From Poa pratensis (taxonomy: Eukaryota; Streptophyta; Magnoliopsida; Poales; Poaceae): a stretch of 64,000 bases of DNA. The DNA lies in the NCBI GenBank assembly GCA_947311845.1, contig CAMZMU010000055.1, positions 18,538,877 to 18,602,876 on the forward strand, given 5' to 3'. Within the stretch, counting starts at the first letter, position 1; each line of letters starts with the position of its first letter. Positions 36,651-48,700 of this stretch are shown here, one piece after another. Under the pieces are notes generated by a model, which was given only the letters and a program-made list of their open reading frames with translations, was not told the origin of the DNA and made no database searches. Position numbers and translations under genes: made by a program.

Positions 36651-37139
36651 TGACGGCGAGGCGCACCGGACGCGCGCGCGCTCGCGTCCCAGAAGGCTGC
36701 GCGCGCGGCCCGGAAAGCGGCGGCGTGTCGCCGGCGCTCTCGGCGCCTCTGTGCCCAGCTCCACCCGGAGCCGACGCAAGCGTGACGTCACGGCAGCGTG
36801 GGCCGGGCTGGTGGGCTGCTCCGGGGGCTGGGCCGGCCGGCAGTTTTTTTTCCTCTTTTTTTCCCCAAAAAAATTGTATCTTCCCAAATATTACTCCAAA
36901 TAAATTCAAACAAATTTTGACGAAATTAATAAAAACAAACTAGGCTCTGCAAACTTCTCCAAATTATTTGGAAACTTCAAAATTTTGAATATTACATAAA
37001 GGCTATTCCATTGTTTTCTTCAAACTCGAATACAATCTAGAAAATAAAAGCCACAATAACAACCAATATGATAAACCAAAAAAAATAATTTGGCTAAAAA
37101 AAAAAACTTACTTCCACAAAGTTTGCCAAATCATTTATA

Positions 37140-37397
37140 CTACCTCCGTTCCAATGAATAAGTCCTATATTATTTTTGAAAAGTCAAACTGTGTGAAGTT
37201 TGACCAAGATTTTTGAAGAAATTATGAACATGTACGATACAAAATAAACATGGTTAGATGTATCATGAAATAAATTTTCACATGATATCCATGTAATATT
37301 ATAGTTATTGATAATTTTTTCAAAAAGTTTGGTCAAAGTTTGCTTAGCTTGACTTTTCTAGAAAAATATAAGCCTTATTCATTGGAAACGGAGGGAG
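37140..37397. mobile_element. Stowaway MITE inside Helitron 2
   Basis: 258 bp, TA duplication, ends CTACCTCCGTTCC and GGAAACGGAGGGAG. The second copy of the host repeat (near 38494) has the empty site atttatatacagc. Confidence 0.92.
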
Positions 37398-38514
37398 TAT
37401 ACAGCTACCCATTCATAACATAGGCTTACAAATTTGACAACAAAATACAACAAATGTTATTGTTGAACATAATTTAAATGTAAGCTTCCCTCGGATTTCT
37501 GTTTAATTATTTTCCAATCAACCCAGTTTTAACAAAACTGGAAAACTTCGGGCACTGTAGCGCATATTTTCTACCAATGGCGTGCAGCCACGTCGCCCGG
37601 TAACCAGCCCGTCCACCCGGTCACAGCCGGTGACACCCCCTTGCACGATTTTTGGCGCCAAACTTTACAGAAAACCCCCCCACGGGACCTGAATTTAATT
37701 TTCTGAAATGACAGGGTTTATCCTGCAAAATCCGCACACGCTCCCTCTCCTCTCTCCCTCCCGTGTGCCCGCGGCGCAGCAGGCGACGACGCCGCCGCGC
37801 TCCGCCGTCGTCCTGGCCCTCCCCGGCCAGATCCATGGGGAGGGCGAGCTCCGTCGTCGCCGTCCCCATCTCCTCCCTGCAGATCGGCCGCCGCGCCGCT
37901 CTAGGGCCGCCGGAATCGCCGCCGTGGCGCGAGCCGCCTCCGCCGTGTCGGCGGGCCGCCGACGCCGCTCTGATGGCCTAAAGAGAGCGGCGCCGCCACC
38001 TACATGTCGACGACGGCGAAGCGCACCGGACGCGCGCGCACTCGCGTCCCAGAAGGCTGCGCGCGCGGCCCGGAAAGCGGCGGCGCGTCGCCGGCGCTCT
38101 CGGCGCCTCTGTGCCCAGCTCCACCCGGAGCCGACGCAAGCGTGACGTCACGGCAGCGTGGGCCGGGCTGGTGGGCTGCTCTGGGGGCTGGGCCGGCCGG
38201 CAGTTTTTTTTCCTCTTTTTTTCCCCAAAAAAATTGTATCTTCCCAAATATTACTCCAAATAAATTCAAACAAATTTTGACGAAATTAATAAAAACAAAC
38301 TAGGCTCTGCAAACTTCTCCAAATTATTTGGAAACTTCAAAAATTTGAATATTACATAAAGGCTATTCCATTGTTTTCTTCAAACTCAAATACAATCTAG
38401 AAAATAAAAGCCACAATAACAACCAATATGATAAACCCAAAAAAATAATTCGGCTAAAAAAAACTTACTTCCACAAAGTTTGCCAAATCATTTATATACA
38501 GCTACCCATTCATA

Positions 38515-40850
38515 ACATAGGCTTACAAATTTGACAACAAAATACAACAAATGTTATTGTTGAACATAATTTAAATGTAAGCTTCCCTCGGATTTCTGTT
38601 TAATTATTTTCCAATCAACCCAGTTTTAACAAAACTGGAAAACTTCTCCAAGCTATTTGGAAACTTAAAATGTTCAAATATTACATAAAGTCCATTCCAT
38701 TGTTTGTTTTCAACTCAAATAGGATCCAAAAACATAAACCGGCAATATCAATCAATATGATAAATGCAATAAAACAATTTGGTACAAAAAAAACTTACCA
38801 ATCAACCCAATTTTAACAAAACTGGAAAACTTCTCCAAGCTATTTGGAAACTTAAAATGTTCAAATATTACATAAAGTCCATTCCATTGTTTGTTTTCAA
38901 CTCAAATAGGATCCAGAAACATAAACCCGCAATATCAATCAATATGATAAATGCAATAAAACAATTTGGTACAACAAAAAACTTACTCACATACAGTTTG
39001 ACAAAAAAATGAAAAAAAAGACCAATGTAAATGTTACATATACTTTAAATGTAATCTTCCACGGATTCCAGTGCACGCAAACCTAAAAAAAACCATATCT
39101 TTTTTTACACAACTCAGAAAAATACAAATAAAATACCTAAATCTCCAGAAAAAGAACATCTTTACAACTAACACATTTATATGCATGTTTAAACATTTTT
39201 AAAAAAAATAATTACAACAAACATTATAGCTTTCCATACTAATTATAAAATTCATATAAAATCATCTCGCATATCAACATTATATCTTCCTATATTAATT
39301 ATACATCTTCTGTAAAACCACCGGTTGATTTCAGATAACTAAAGAATGTTAACTATGTGACTTACAGAAAAACCACTGATAATTGTTCACTATTCGGATA
39401 AATAGAAAGCAACAAATTCTAATACAGTTAAAAGTAACAAACACAAAAAACTAATATAAATCAGTGCTCTCAGCTTTAACAATTTTCGAGATCTAAACAA
39501 CTTTCAAACATGAAATCCTCTGAATTTCACTAATCTTCAAACCTAAGTAATAATTAAATTTGTACATTACCGAATTATTTGGAAACTTCAAAAATTTGAA
39601 TATTACATAAAGGCTATTCCATTGTTTTCTTCAAACTCAAATACAATCTAGAAAATAAAAGCCACAATAACAACCAATATGATAAACCCAAAAAAATAAT
39701 TCGGCTAAAAAAAAACTTACTTCCACAAAGTTTGCCAAATCATTTATATACATCTACCCATTCATAACATAGGCTTACAAATTTGACAACAAAATACAAC
39801 AAATGTTATTGTTGAACATAATTTAAATGTAAGCTTCCCTCGGATTTCTGTTTAATTATTTTCCAATCAACCCAGTTTTAAAAAAACTGGAAAACTTCTC
39901 CAAGCTATTTGGAAACTTAAAATGTTCAAATATTACATAAAGTCCATTCCATTGTTTGTTTTCAACTCAAATAGGATCCAAAAACATAAACCCGCAATAT
40001 CAATCAATATGATAAATGCAATAAAACAATTTGGTACAAAAAAAAACTTACCAATCAACCCAATTTTAACAAAACTGGAAAACTTCTCCAAGCTATTTGG
40101 AAACTTAAAATGTTCAAATATTACATAAAGTCCATTCCATTGTTTGCTTTCAACTCAAATAGGATCCAGAAACATAAACCCGCAATATCAATCAATATGA
40201 TAAATGCAATAAAACAATTTGGTACAACAAAAAACTTACTCACATAAAGTTTGACAAAAAAATGAAAAAAAAGACCAATGTAAATGTTACATATACTTTA
40301 AATGCAATCTTCCACGGATTCCAGTGCACGCAAACCTAAAAAACCATATCTTTTTATACACAACTCAGAAAAATACAAACAAAATACCTAAATCTCCAGA
40401 AAAAGAACATCTTTACAACTAACACATTTATATGCATGTTTAAACAAATTTTTAAAAAAATAATTACAACAAACATTATAGCTTTCCATACTAATTATAA
40501 AATTCATATAAAATCATCTCGCATATCAACATTATATCTTCCTATATTAATTATACATCTTCTGTAAAACCACCTGTTGATTTCAGATAACTACAGAATA
40601 TTAACTATGTGACTTACAGAAAAACCACTGATAATTGTTCACTATTCGGATAAATAGAAAGCAACAAATTCTAATACAGTTAAAAGTAAAAAACACAAAA
40701 AACTAATATAAATCAGTGCTCTCAGCTTTAACAATTTTCGAGATCTAAACAACTTTCAAACATGAACTCCTCTGAATTTCACTAATCTTCAAACCTAATT
40801 AATAATTAAATTTATACATTACCGAATTTAAATTCCATTTACTCCACAGG
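38515..40850. repeat. AT-rich direct repeats of about 1250 bp
   Basis: gcttacaaatttgacaacaa at 38521 recurs at 39771, and the following sequence matches to about 40850. Within each unit a block starting aacttctccaagctatttgg is itself repeated after about 190 bp. Confidence 0.8.
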
Positions 40851-41387
40851 CGCGGAGTCCCTATATAATTTTGACATGATTCTAAATAATGCAAAAAAAA
40901 GTTCAAACTATTCATTCGAGCTTGAACTAAAAAAATGCCCACAGTTTTTCCCTTCAAACAATTTTACCGAATTGTAAATATGATTTTGACATCATTCTAA
41001 ATAATGCAAACCAAAAACATTAACAAATGTCCACAGTTTTTTTTTGGAAAAATGATCCAAACTATCCATTCGATTTTAAAACAATTCTAAAAAATACAAA
41101 TCAACAGTTTAAAACATGTTCTCGGGAAAAAAATGATAAATATGTCAACGGGTTCACATAAAAAATAATACGCACAAGCAAAATTCAAATTTCAAAAAAA
41201 CACGTTCCTTACAAATTTGTATTCCCATATACGTCAAAAGGAATTCAAATGCGCTGAACTATTCAAAAACTTGGCGATTTCCTGAAATTGAACAGTTCTT
41301 GAAACTTTAAATTGACAACAACTTTACGGTCGAACGATTCAAAATTTAAGCTCACGGGCGCGACGAAGACCGCGCTTAGTCCCCTTG

Positions 41388-41936
41388 TACCTTGAACAAG
41401 CGAGCATGCATCCGGACCACCCGGACCACCCGGAGACTGCAGCCGGAAAAGGGAGCGAGCGTGGCCTCGTCTGAAAAACCTAGTTCACATAGGAGCACAC
41501 GGTAGAAACATGGGGGAGCTCGGGAGAGGAGAGGTGCGTCAAGTAGTGTCACTCTCGCTCGGTCTGGACTCAGGAGGCCAGGTGGTTGTGCTCGTATCAC
41601 TCGAGAATGGGCCCGAAACCGCGTGGAACCACACTCAGTGAGAGCAAGGTACAGAATAAACGATCCCACCATTCAAAATGGATGGCCAACATTGATCACA
41701 GCGGTAATCGAACGACCAAAAAATGGTTTGGTCGGGAAGTGGCCCCTGAGAATGCTCCGAGTCAACCGGGATCACAACTAGTATAGTGTAGTATAGTATG
41801 GTACAGCATAGCAGAGTTGGGTATAGATTACAAGAACTGAATCAAATCGAATCGGCCTAATTATTGTCGTATCAATCTAAGATCAAATCTGATCGTTAGC
41901 CAGCTATGTCGATATTCTAGACGTGCTAATAATGTA
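41388..41936. other. Unassigned sequence between Helitron 2 and a composite MITE
   Basis: No reading frame, repeat or RNA gene recognised. A short direct repeat ccggaccacc occurs at 41412-41431. Confidence 0.4.
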
Positions 41937-42079
41937 CTCCCTCTGTTCCATAATATAAGACGTTTTAGCTCTCACATATATTGTCTAAATGCATGCTACA
42001 ATGAGTGAACATGCACACTAAAATATGTCTACATACATCTACATATATGTGAACATGTATACATGCTAAAACGTCATAT

Positions 42080-42903
42080 ATTATCGGTGGATGGGGGGCT
42101 CGCTCCCCGTTCCCCTGCTACAGTAGACAGGAGGCGGAGAGAAGGCGACTCCGAGTTTCTTGCTCGCGCCGGCGGATCCGCCGCTCCCCTCCGCCTCCGG
42201 CCGCCGTTCCGGCACCGTGAGGTGGGGGAAGCTCCGGCTCTTGCGTGTGCGTGTAGATTAGGTGTGCGTGCCTAGGCGGCGCTGTCGAAGACGGAGGCGA
42301 TGACGTCGGTGTTTAGGGCGTGATGCTTCCCCTCCTTCCTCTGTTCCGGCCTCGTCGCCGGGGAGGCCGTGAAGCTTCGTCGGGCGCTCTTCTTCTCCTT
42401 TGTTTCTCTGGCCGGCCGTGGCGGCGAGGGGAGAAGCTGGAGGTGGTCGGCGACCCGCTTTTGTTGCAGGTGGTTCTGGGTGGTTCTCTCTGGTGGTCTT
42501 GCTCCGGCCGGCCGAGGTGGCGAGGGGAGCAGCTTCTGGAGGTGGCTTCGTGCAGGTGGACGTGGTCCTGGGCGCCGCGGCGGCGGCTGGAAGAAGAGTG
42601 GAGGCGGGAGGGTGGCGATGTGGCCGTGTTCTTTCAACGAGACCAGATTTCGTCGCTGCGCGGCGGATGGCTCCTGTGGCTGTCTACTACATGTGGTGGT
42701 GCTTCCTCTCGGCGGTTGGCGGTACGGCGTCGCCGGCGGCGCTTAGGAGCTTTGGGCGCGGCTGTGGGTCTGATTGCGTTTCTCTCCGGCGGCTTAGGGT
42801 TCTTTCGCACTTTTCTGGGTTTCCTTGTAATTTCCTGTTTGTTTGGGGACCTGTTTGTAAAAGTGTCGAGCCTCCTAATTTATGAATCAGACCCTTCCTA
42901 AAA
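42080..42903 (+). mobile_element. Poly(A)-ended retroposon with 12-bp target duplication
   Basis: Flanked by AAAACGTCATAT at 42068-42079 and 42904-42915 and ending in an A-run. The body is GC-rich at first (ggcggcgaggggagaagctgg) and T-rich at the end (ttccttgtaatttcctg). Open frames in three phases (for example 42320-42901) lack known motifs. It resembles the insertion at 50641-52329 in composition. It is either a 5'-truncated LINE-related element or a non-autonomous retroposon. Confidence 0.7.
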
Positions 42904-42915
42904 AAAACGTCATAT

Positions 42916-45151
42916 TCTACTATATATAAAGGCTCGCACAATCCGCCCCTTTTCATTGGTCCACTGGTCGTCCGATCGCCGCGACGGACGGCCCAGATGA
43001 ACCCACGTCGCCCCCAAAACACCTGGTACTGTAGCAGGTGATTTTAGACCAATCAGGCGACGCCACGTCGCGCCGGTCACCGCCCCGTCCAGCCGGTCGC
43101 AACCGATCACCCCCCACGCACGATTATTGGCGCGCAATTTTTGCACACAACCCCCCACCAAGGATCGGAATGCAATTTTCGCGAACTCCAAGGGTCCACG
43201 TGAAAAATTGCCAGCACAGCTCCCCCTCTCCTCCTCTCTCTTCCCGCGCCCCCGTGGTCGCCGTCGGCGCCGCCGCGGCGTGCCGCCACCACGGCCCTCC
43301 CCTTCCAAATCCCTTCCCACAGCGAGATGCGCCGTCGTCTCCTCCGCCTCCTCTCCAAGCCGTGCGTCCTGGGGCGCTGCGTGCGCCACGGAATCGCCGC
43401 CGCCGCGTCCGACGCTCGCCGGCGTCGTTCCGGCGACCAAACGGCGGCGGCGCCGCCCCCTGGAGGTTCCCCGCGACGAGCCGCTTCGGGCGCGCCCATG
43501 CGCGCGTCCTGGAACGCGGCGGCGCGCCGCCGGCGAGCCCAACGCCGACGCGGGCGATGCGGCTAGGGTTTCCCACCGTGACGCCTGCTGACGTCACAGT
43601 GGGACCACCCTGTCAGCTTTCCATTTTTTTTTTGGAAAAATAGCCCCTATTTGATTAAACTTAAATAATTCATAATTTATTTATTTAAAATCAGAAAAAT
43701 AAACATAATATATCAAAAAATTCACAAAAGTGACATCTTTCTTTTAATGCCATAATCATACATGATTGAAATATTTACATTGATGCCATTAGTCAAACAC
43801 TAATAAACCCTAAATTTAATATTTGATTAAACTTGAATAATTCATAACTTATTTATTTAAAACCAGAAAAATAAACATAATATATCAAAAAATTCACAAA
43901 AAAGAGATCTTTCTTCTAATGCCATAATCATACATGATTGAAATATTTACATTGATGCCATTAGTCAAACACTAATAAACCCTAAATTTAAAACATGGGT
44001 ATGTTTTACAACCCATTTAATTTGGCTATGCATCTAGGGCTGAACAAAATTAGTTAAAAATATGACAAGTATATCAGCATGACCACAAAAATAAACGTTC
44101 CCTATTCACGGCATATGATCAAATTTCAAATTATTCCAATATGTTAAATGCATTCCAAATTTGAGCATGTAATAAACGCAAAAAATTCGAATGCCTTCCA
44201 AATGTGAGCACTAACGAAAATGTAAACATGATTCAGATATGAAAAAAATCCCAAATTTACTAATTTTCGATATTCGAATGATTCCCAAATACAAACTTTC
44301 TGTCGACTCTCACTAAATTTAAATCTGAGAAACATTTAGACGATAGATCACGGCCATAAAAAATTCCTAACTTTACTAATTTTCGATATTCGAACGATAC
44401 CCAAATACAAACTTTTTGTCGACTCTCACTAAATTTAAATCTGAGAAACATTTGTACGATAGATCACGGCCATTAAATTAAAGCATTCAATAAACGCGAA
44501 TTTTTTTCACAAAAAAGAGATCTTTCTTCTAATGCCATAATCATACATGATTGAAATGTTTACATTGATGCCATTAGTCAAACACTAATAAACCCTAAAT
44601 TTAAAACATGGGTATGTTTTACAACCCATTTAATTTGGCTATGCATCTAGAGCTGAACAAAATTAGTTAAAAATATGACAAGTATATCAGCATGACCATA
44701 AAAATAAACGTTCCCTATTCACGGCATATGATCAAATTCCAAATTATTCCAATATGTTAAATGCATTCCCAATTTGAGCATGTAATAAACGCAAAAAAAT
44801 CGAATGCCTTCCAAATGTGAGCACTAACGAAAATGTAAACATGATTCAGATATGAAAAAATTCCCAACTTTATTAATTTTCGATATTCGAACGATTCCCA
44901 AATACAAACTTTTTGTCGACTCTCACTAAATTTAAATCTGAGAAACATTTCGACGATAGATCACGGCCATAAAATTAAAGCATTTAATAAACGTGAAAAC
45001 AATTCAAATGTGAATACCTTTCCAATTTGACCATTTCAAAAATTCGAACAACTTCTCAACCTAAATATTTTTAAAATTTCAACAATTTTATAATTTAATA
45101 ATTCGAAACATTAGCCCACGGGCCCGGCGGAGCCCGCGCTTAATCCCCTAG
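42916..45151 (+). mobile_element. Non-autonomous Helitron 3 (upstream of transporter copy 2)
   Basis: Starts TCTACTATATATAAAGG and shares the family core (gccacgtcgcgccggtcacc, gcacgattattggcgcgc, aaccccccacc). Ends with hairpin CGGGC...GCCCG (about 45119-45135) and CCCCTAG before a host T. A GC-rich block (43200-43600) is followed by AT-rich repeats: about 480-500 bp around 43900-44450 recurs at 44510-44990. No Rep/helicase. Confidence 0.85.
43905..44990. repeat. Direct repeat inside Helitron 3
   Basis: gagatctttcttctaatgcc at about 43905 and 44517 begins two long, closely matching copies including cgatattcgaacgattccc and gacgatagatcacggcc. Confidence 0.75.
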
Positions 45152-45169
45152 TATTGTGAAAGGAGGGAG

Positions 45170-45726
45170 TATGTACATATCGTTTGTCAAGCGCTCCACT
45201 TCTGCTCGTCAATGAGTGGTGGCCAAGTTGTCAGTCGCATTTACTACGCACCACCAATGGATTCATGCGTCGATGTACGCCGCTCCGGCCAGCTAGTCCC
45301 GTCAAATGGATGCATATCTGCCTCGGCCGTTCCATCCGCGGAGGAAAAACCAAAGTTTGTGTTTCTATCGGGAGACCTGTAGCGGTATATACGCACGTGA
45401 ACGTGTGAATCACTTCACTGCGTATCGTCGGTCGCGGCTGGCTGAGACATCGCTGAATTGTAGTAAGCCGTGCGCGAACGCAACGGCGATGTGCACCTGT
45501 CTGCTCGATCGGAGATTCTCTCCGCGGTAGCGTGCGCACTGCTAGGATACAGTGTTATATAGAGGTAACTCTAGCTCCTCCCTACGTGTATCGATCGAGC
45601 GAGAGAGGCAAAGGAGGGACAGAGCTTAAGCAGGAGGTTAGCTTAGTTAGGAACCTTTTTCTTCAGACGGTCCTGCTCCTCCTTTGTGTGTCAGGACTCA
45701 GGAGCTAGCTTAGCTCGCTAGACGAC
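45170..45726. promoter_or_regulatory. Promoter and 5' leader of transporter copy 2
   Basis: No gene. TATATAGA at 45556-45563 is the likely TATA box, 164 bp before the ATG. The leader after it (cgatcgagcgagagagg) resembles the copy 1 leader (cgatcgagcaagagaaag). Confidence 0.55.
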
Positions 45727-48700
45727 ATGGGAGCTCCGAGCAGGGAGGAGGAGGAGGCGAAGAAGATGGAGGCCGGCGGTGACATGGTCGGCCAGAAGCT
45801 CGACGCCGGCGCTCTCTTCGTCCTCAAGTCCAAAGGTACCTCTCGCTCGATAGCCTGAAACAAACTGGCTATCGTGAGTCTTCTTCTCCTTCCATCTTTC
45901 CCTTCTCGAGCACGCGCGCCTGAACCGAAGTAGGTATATAGGACTGATTCAGTATAGGCCATTCTGCTGACTGGTCCAAAATTAAATGTTCAATGTCCTA
46001 GTGGTAATCGCAATAATCAATTAGAACTCAAAGTTCACGGCTAAGCTCTCTGCCTCTCACAAGACAAGCTATGAAGACGACTCGATGGGTTTCCACATTT
46101 TTGGGGCTTGTCCATGATCATGACATGTTTCTTGCCGCGCGCAATGATTTGCTCATCGATCTGATGCTTTTTTTTTCGAATAAATTTGCTCATCTGATGC
46201 TACAGTTCCACCTCTTGGTAGGAGATGCATGTTTGAATTGGCCTTGGTCATCCCACATTTCAAACCATTTTTTCATTGTGTACTTTATGAGACTGATGCT
46301 TTCTACGTACCTGCGTTTTCCCTGCTACACATCTCACTTAAAACAAAAGATCATACTTGAACCGTCAAAATATGCCCTCCATTTCCAAACGTTGGGAGCC
46401 TGCAGGGGAGTAGTGTTTTAAGTTGGACTTACAAATGACAACGATAGATAATATTTTTTCGCAAAAACGCAAAAATCATTGTGTTTCGATGTAATGATAG
46501 ACAAGAAGTGCGACAAAAGATAATATCAAGGCGTCATTTGGGAAACGTAGGATTTTCAAATAAATCACATGAACATACCGTGAACTGGTGTACGTCACCA
46601 TTTTTTTTTTTTTGAACAACTTGAGGCGCCGGGGGCGCCAAATATATTTCAGTTCAAAGAACAAAATACAGCGTTAAGTACAATGCCCTGTAAATTTAAA
46701 GATTGTAAAATAGAAATAACAGGGCAAACTGTGCCTCCGTGAGCTGAACAAGTGCTCCTAAAGATAGGTTGTGTTAGGTCAAGCCTAAGAACCTGTTTTG
46801 CACTGCTATTTGCCACCTGATTGAAGTTTCTTTTGATATGATAAACTCGAGCTTGTGATCTGGAGGTGGCTTGATAGAATTCTGCTAATATGTTCCTGGA
46901 GTTCCACGGCAGAAGCGGGTGGTTTAAGCTCCTGGATGCCGCCACCATCGCTAGAACCTTGCTGTCTGTGAAGAAAGATGGCTTCTGAACCTGTAGGTGT
47001 CGTGCGACCCTTGCTGCAAATGACAGAGCATGTGCTTCCGCTTGGAACACTGAAGAAGCATATGGAGCTGATGCCTGAATATTAAGATTGCATTCTTTTC
47101 CCTCTAGTTGAGCCTTGATGAAGACACCAATTCCTGTAATCTGATGGCCGTTGCCACCATCACCTGTCATAGGTTTCCATGCTGCATCTGAAAAAATAAT
47201 CGAACCTGCAATATTTAAGTTAGAATCAAGGTCGTTTTGTTGTTGGAGATCTTGGTGTCGGTCTGGGTTTCCCTGAATTCGGCCTTCTCCTGGAACCTGC
47301 ATGTCTGGAGGATCTGAGGTATACAATTCCAAGTTAGCAGCCAGAGCCACTGGACACAGCAATTAGTTGATCCATTTGAGAGAAGACGAAAAACAAGTGC
47401 GCGCGTGTAGATTTCCTGTCACGTATCGATCAACAAGTGGGCGTGGCTACTTTAAGCGCGCGAGACTGCTCGCGCGATTTCCGACCAGCCCACGTGCGTG
47501 CGTTCTGACAGCGGCGGAAGAGGAAACGGGAGAACGAAGTCGAGCTCGCCCCCGCGTCCACCGCCGGCCTAACCGCCTGCCGCCCCGCCCTCTCAAATCT
47601 CCACCTCCGCCGCCGCCGCCGACCATCCCTCTAAACCTCCCCGCAGCACCTTCTTCTCCGGCACCGGCGCCCCACCCGCACCCCCCATGTTAAGTTTATT
47701 GCTCGCCTTTGCCGCCTCCGCCGCGGCCAGCCGCGTCTCTGGCGGCTCCGCCTCGCTCCATCCTCGACGGCGCCTCCTCCGCCGCAGCTCCCTCTGGTCG
47801 CAGCAGCGTCGTCGGTCGCCGCCTCGTCGCCGTCTCGTTGCCGGCTCAGGGAAGAATTTAGGGGAAGGTTAGGGGTCGAAGCAGCTTCACTGGCGCCGTC
47901 TCGGCCGCCACCGCCATGGGAAGGGTCGGAGGAGGATGCGGGGAGAGAGAAATTGGGGATACGATAAGAAGAGGAGGAAGAAACGTTTGGATGGATAAGA
48001 CGTGGGTAGGTCCCACCCACGCGCTCGCGTGCGCGAACCGCGCGACTGATCGCGCGCTCGTCAACAAGCCTAACCGTCAACAAGTAGGCATAGACTTGGC
48101 GCAATCGAATCTCTCCCCGTCTTCGGTACGTGTTGACTCCTGAACACATACTCGTTTTCAGTGTTGAGTGCGCTGATTTACACCTTCGGAAATTGAGCAC
48201 AAGTGATAATAAAGTATACGGGGCAATCGGCACATGATTTCTTCGATGTGGTACATCCGTACATGCTAGGGTTTCGACATCGACGTAGACGGCAGTGAGA
48301 CATAGCATGGAAATTTGTACCACTCGGTTAAACTCACACGCCAGTCACTTTTGACAGAGCAATGACATATACATACTCGCTTCGTTCATATTAGTTGTCG
48401 CTGATTTGGTAGTACAGGAATAGCATGGAAACTATTACCACTCGATCAAAACTCACACACTCTGATGACTTTTGACCGAGCACCAACCGTCTTGCAATGG
48501 ATGGCCTCATTTCTGACAGTCTGCACAATCCTCATGTGCATGCCACCATGTGTAGCTTGCCATTAATTAGGCAATTAGTTAGACTAGCCATAGTGAGGAG
48601 TAACTTTAACTAGTAACATACACATATTACTAGACTATGTTACTATCCTTATAGTGCAAGGTAACAAAGAGGTGGTGTCATATATAGTCTCATTTATTAC

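Larger units (their letters stand above)
35750..41387 (+). mobile_element. Non-autonomous Helitron 2 with internal duplications
   Basis: Starts at A|TTCTACTATATATAA (35748-35762), the same start as the Helitron at 42916. Then come the family core (gccacgtcgcccggtaacc, gcacgatttttggcgcc, aaaccccccgcggg). Ends with GCGCG...CGCGC hairpin (about 41357-41375) and CCCCTTG before a host T, one change from CTAG. The 5' core plus GC-rich block occurs at 35870-36890 and again at 37553-38210. AT-rich blocks repeat at 36890, 38240 and 39573. No Rep/helicase gene. Confidence 0.75.
41937..45169. mobile_element. Stowaway MITE split by a retroposon and a Helitron
   Basis: Left end CTCCCTCTGTTCC after TA (41935-41936), right end GAAAGGAGGGAG before TA (45170-45171). 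Removing 42080-42903, its 12-bp duplication and 42916-45151 leaves a MITE of about 160 bp in which the gctaaaacgtc arm faces its partner gacgttttagc at 41969-41979. Confidence 0.88.

Noticed and set aside
36022..38303. Many Arg/Ala/Pro-rich open frames in Helitron 2
   Set aside because: They occur in most phases on both strands because of high GC, and follow the internal duplications.
42320..42901. 193-codon open frame in a retroposon
   Set aside because: Two other frames are also open over the same stretch and no family motif is recognised.
47631..48323. 230-codon minus-strand frame in transporter intron 1
   Set aside because: It crosses the edge of a Mutator-like element and is low-complexity; not a gene.
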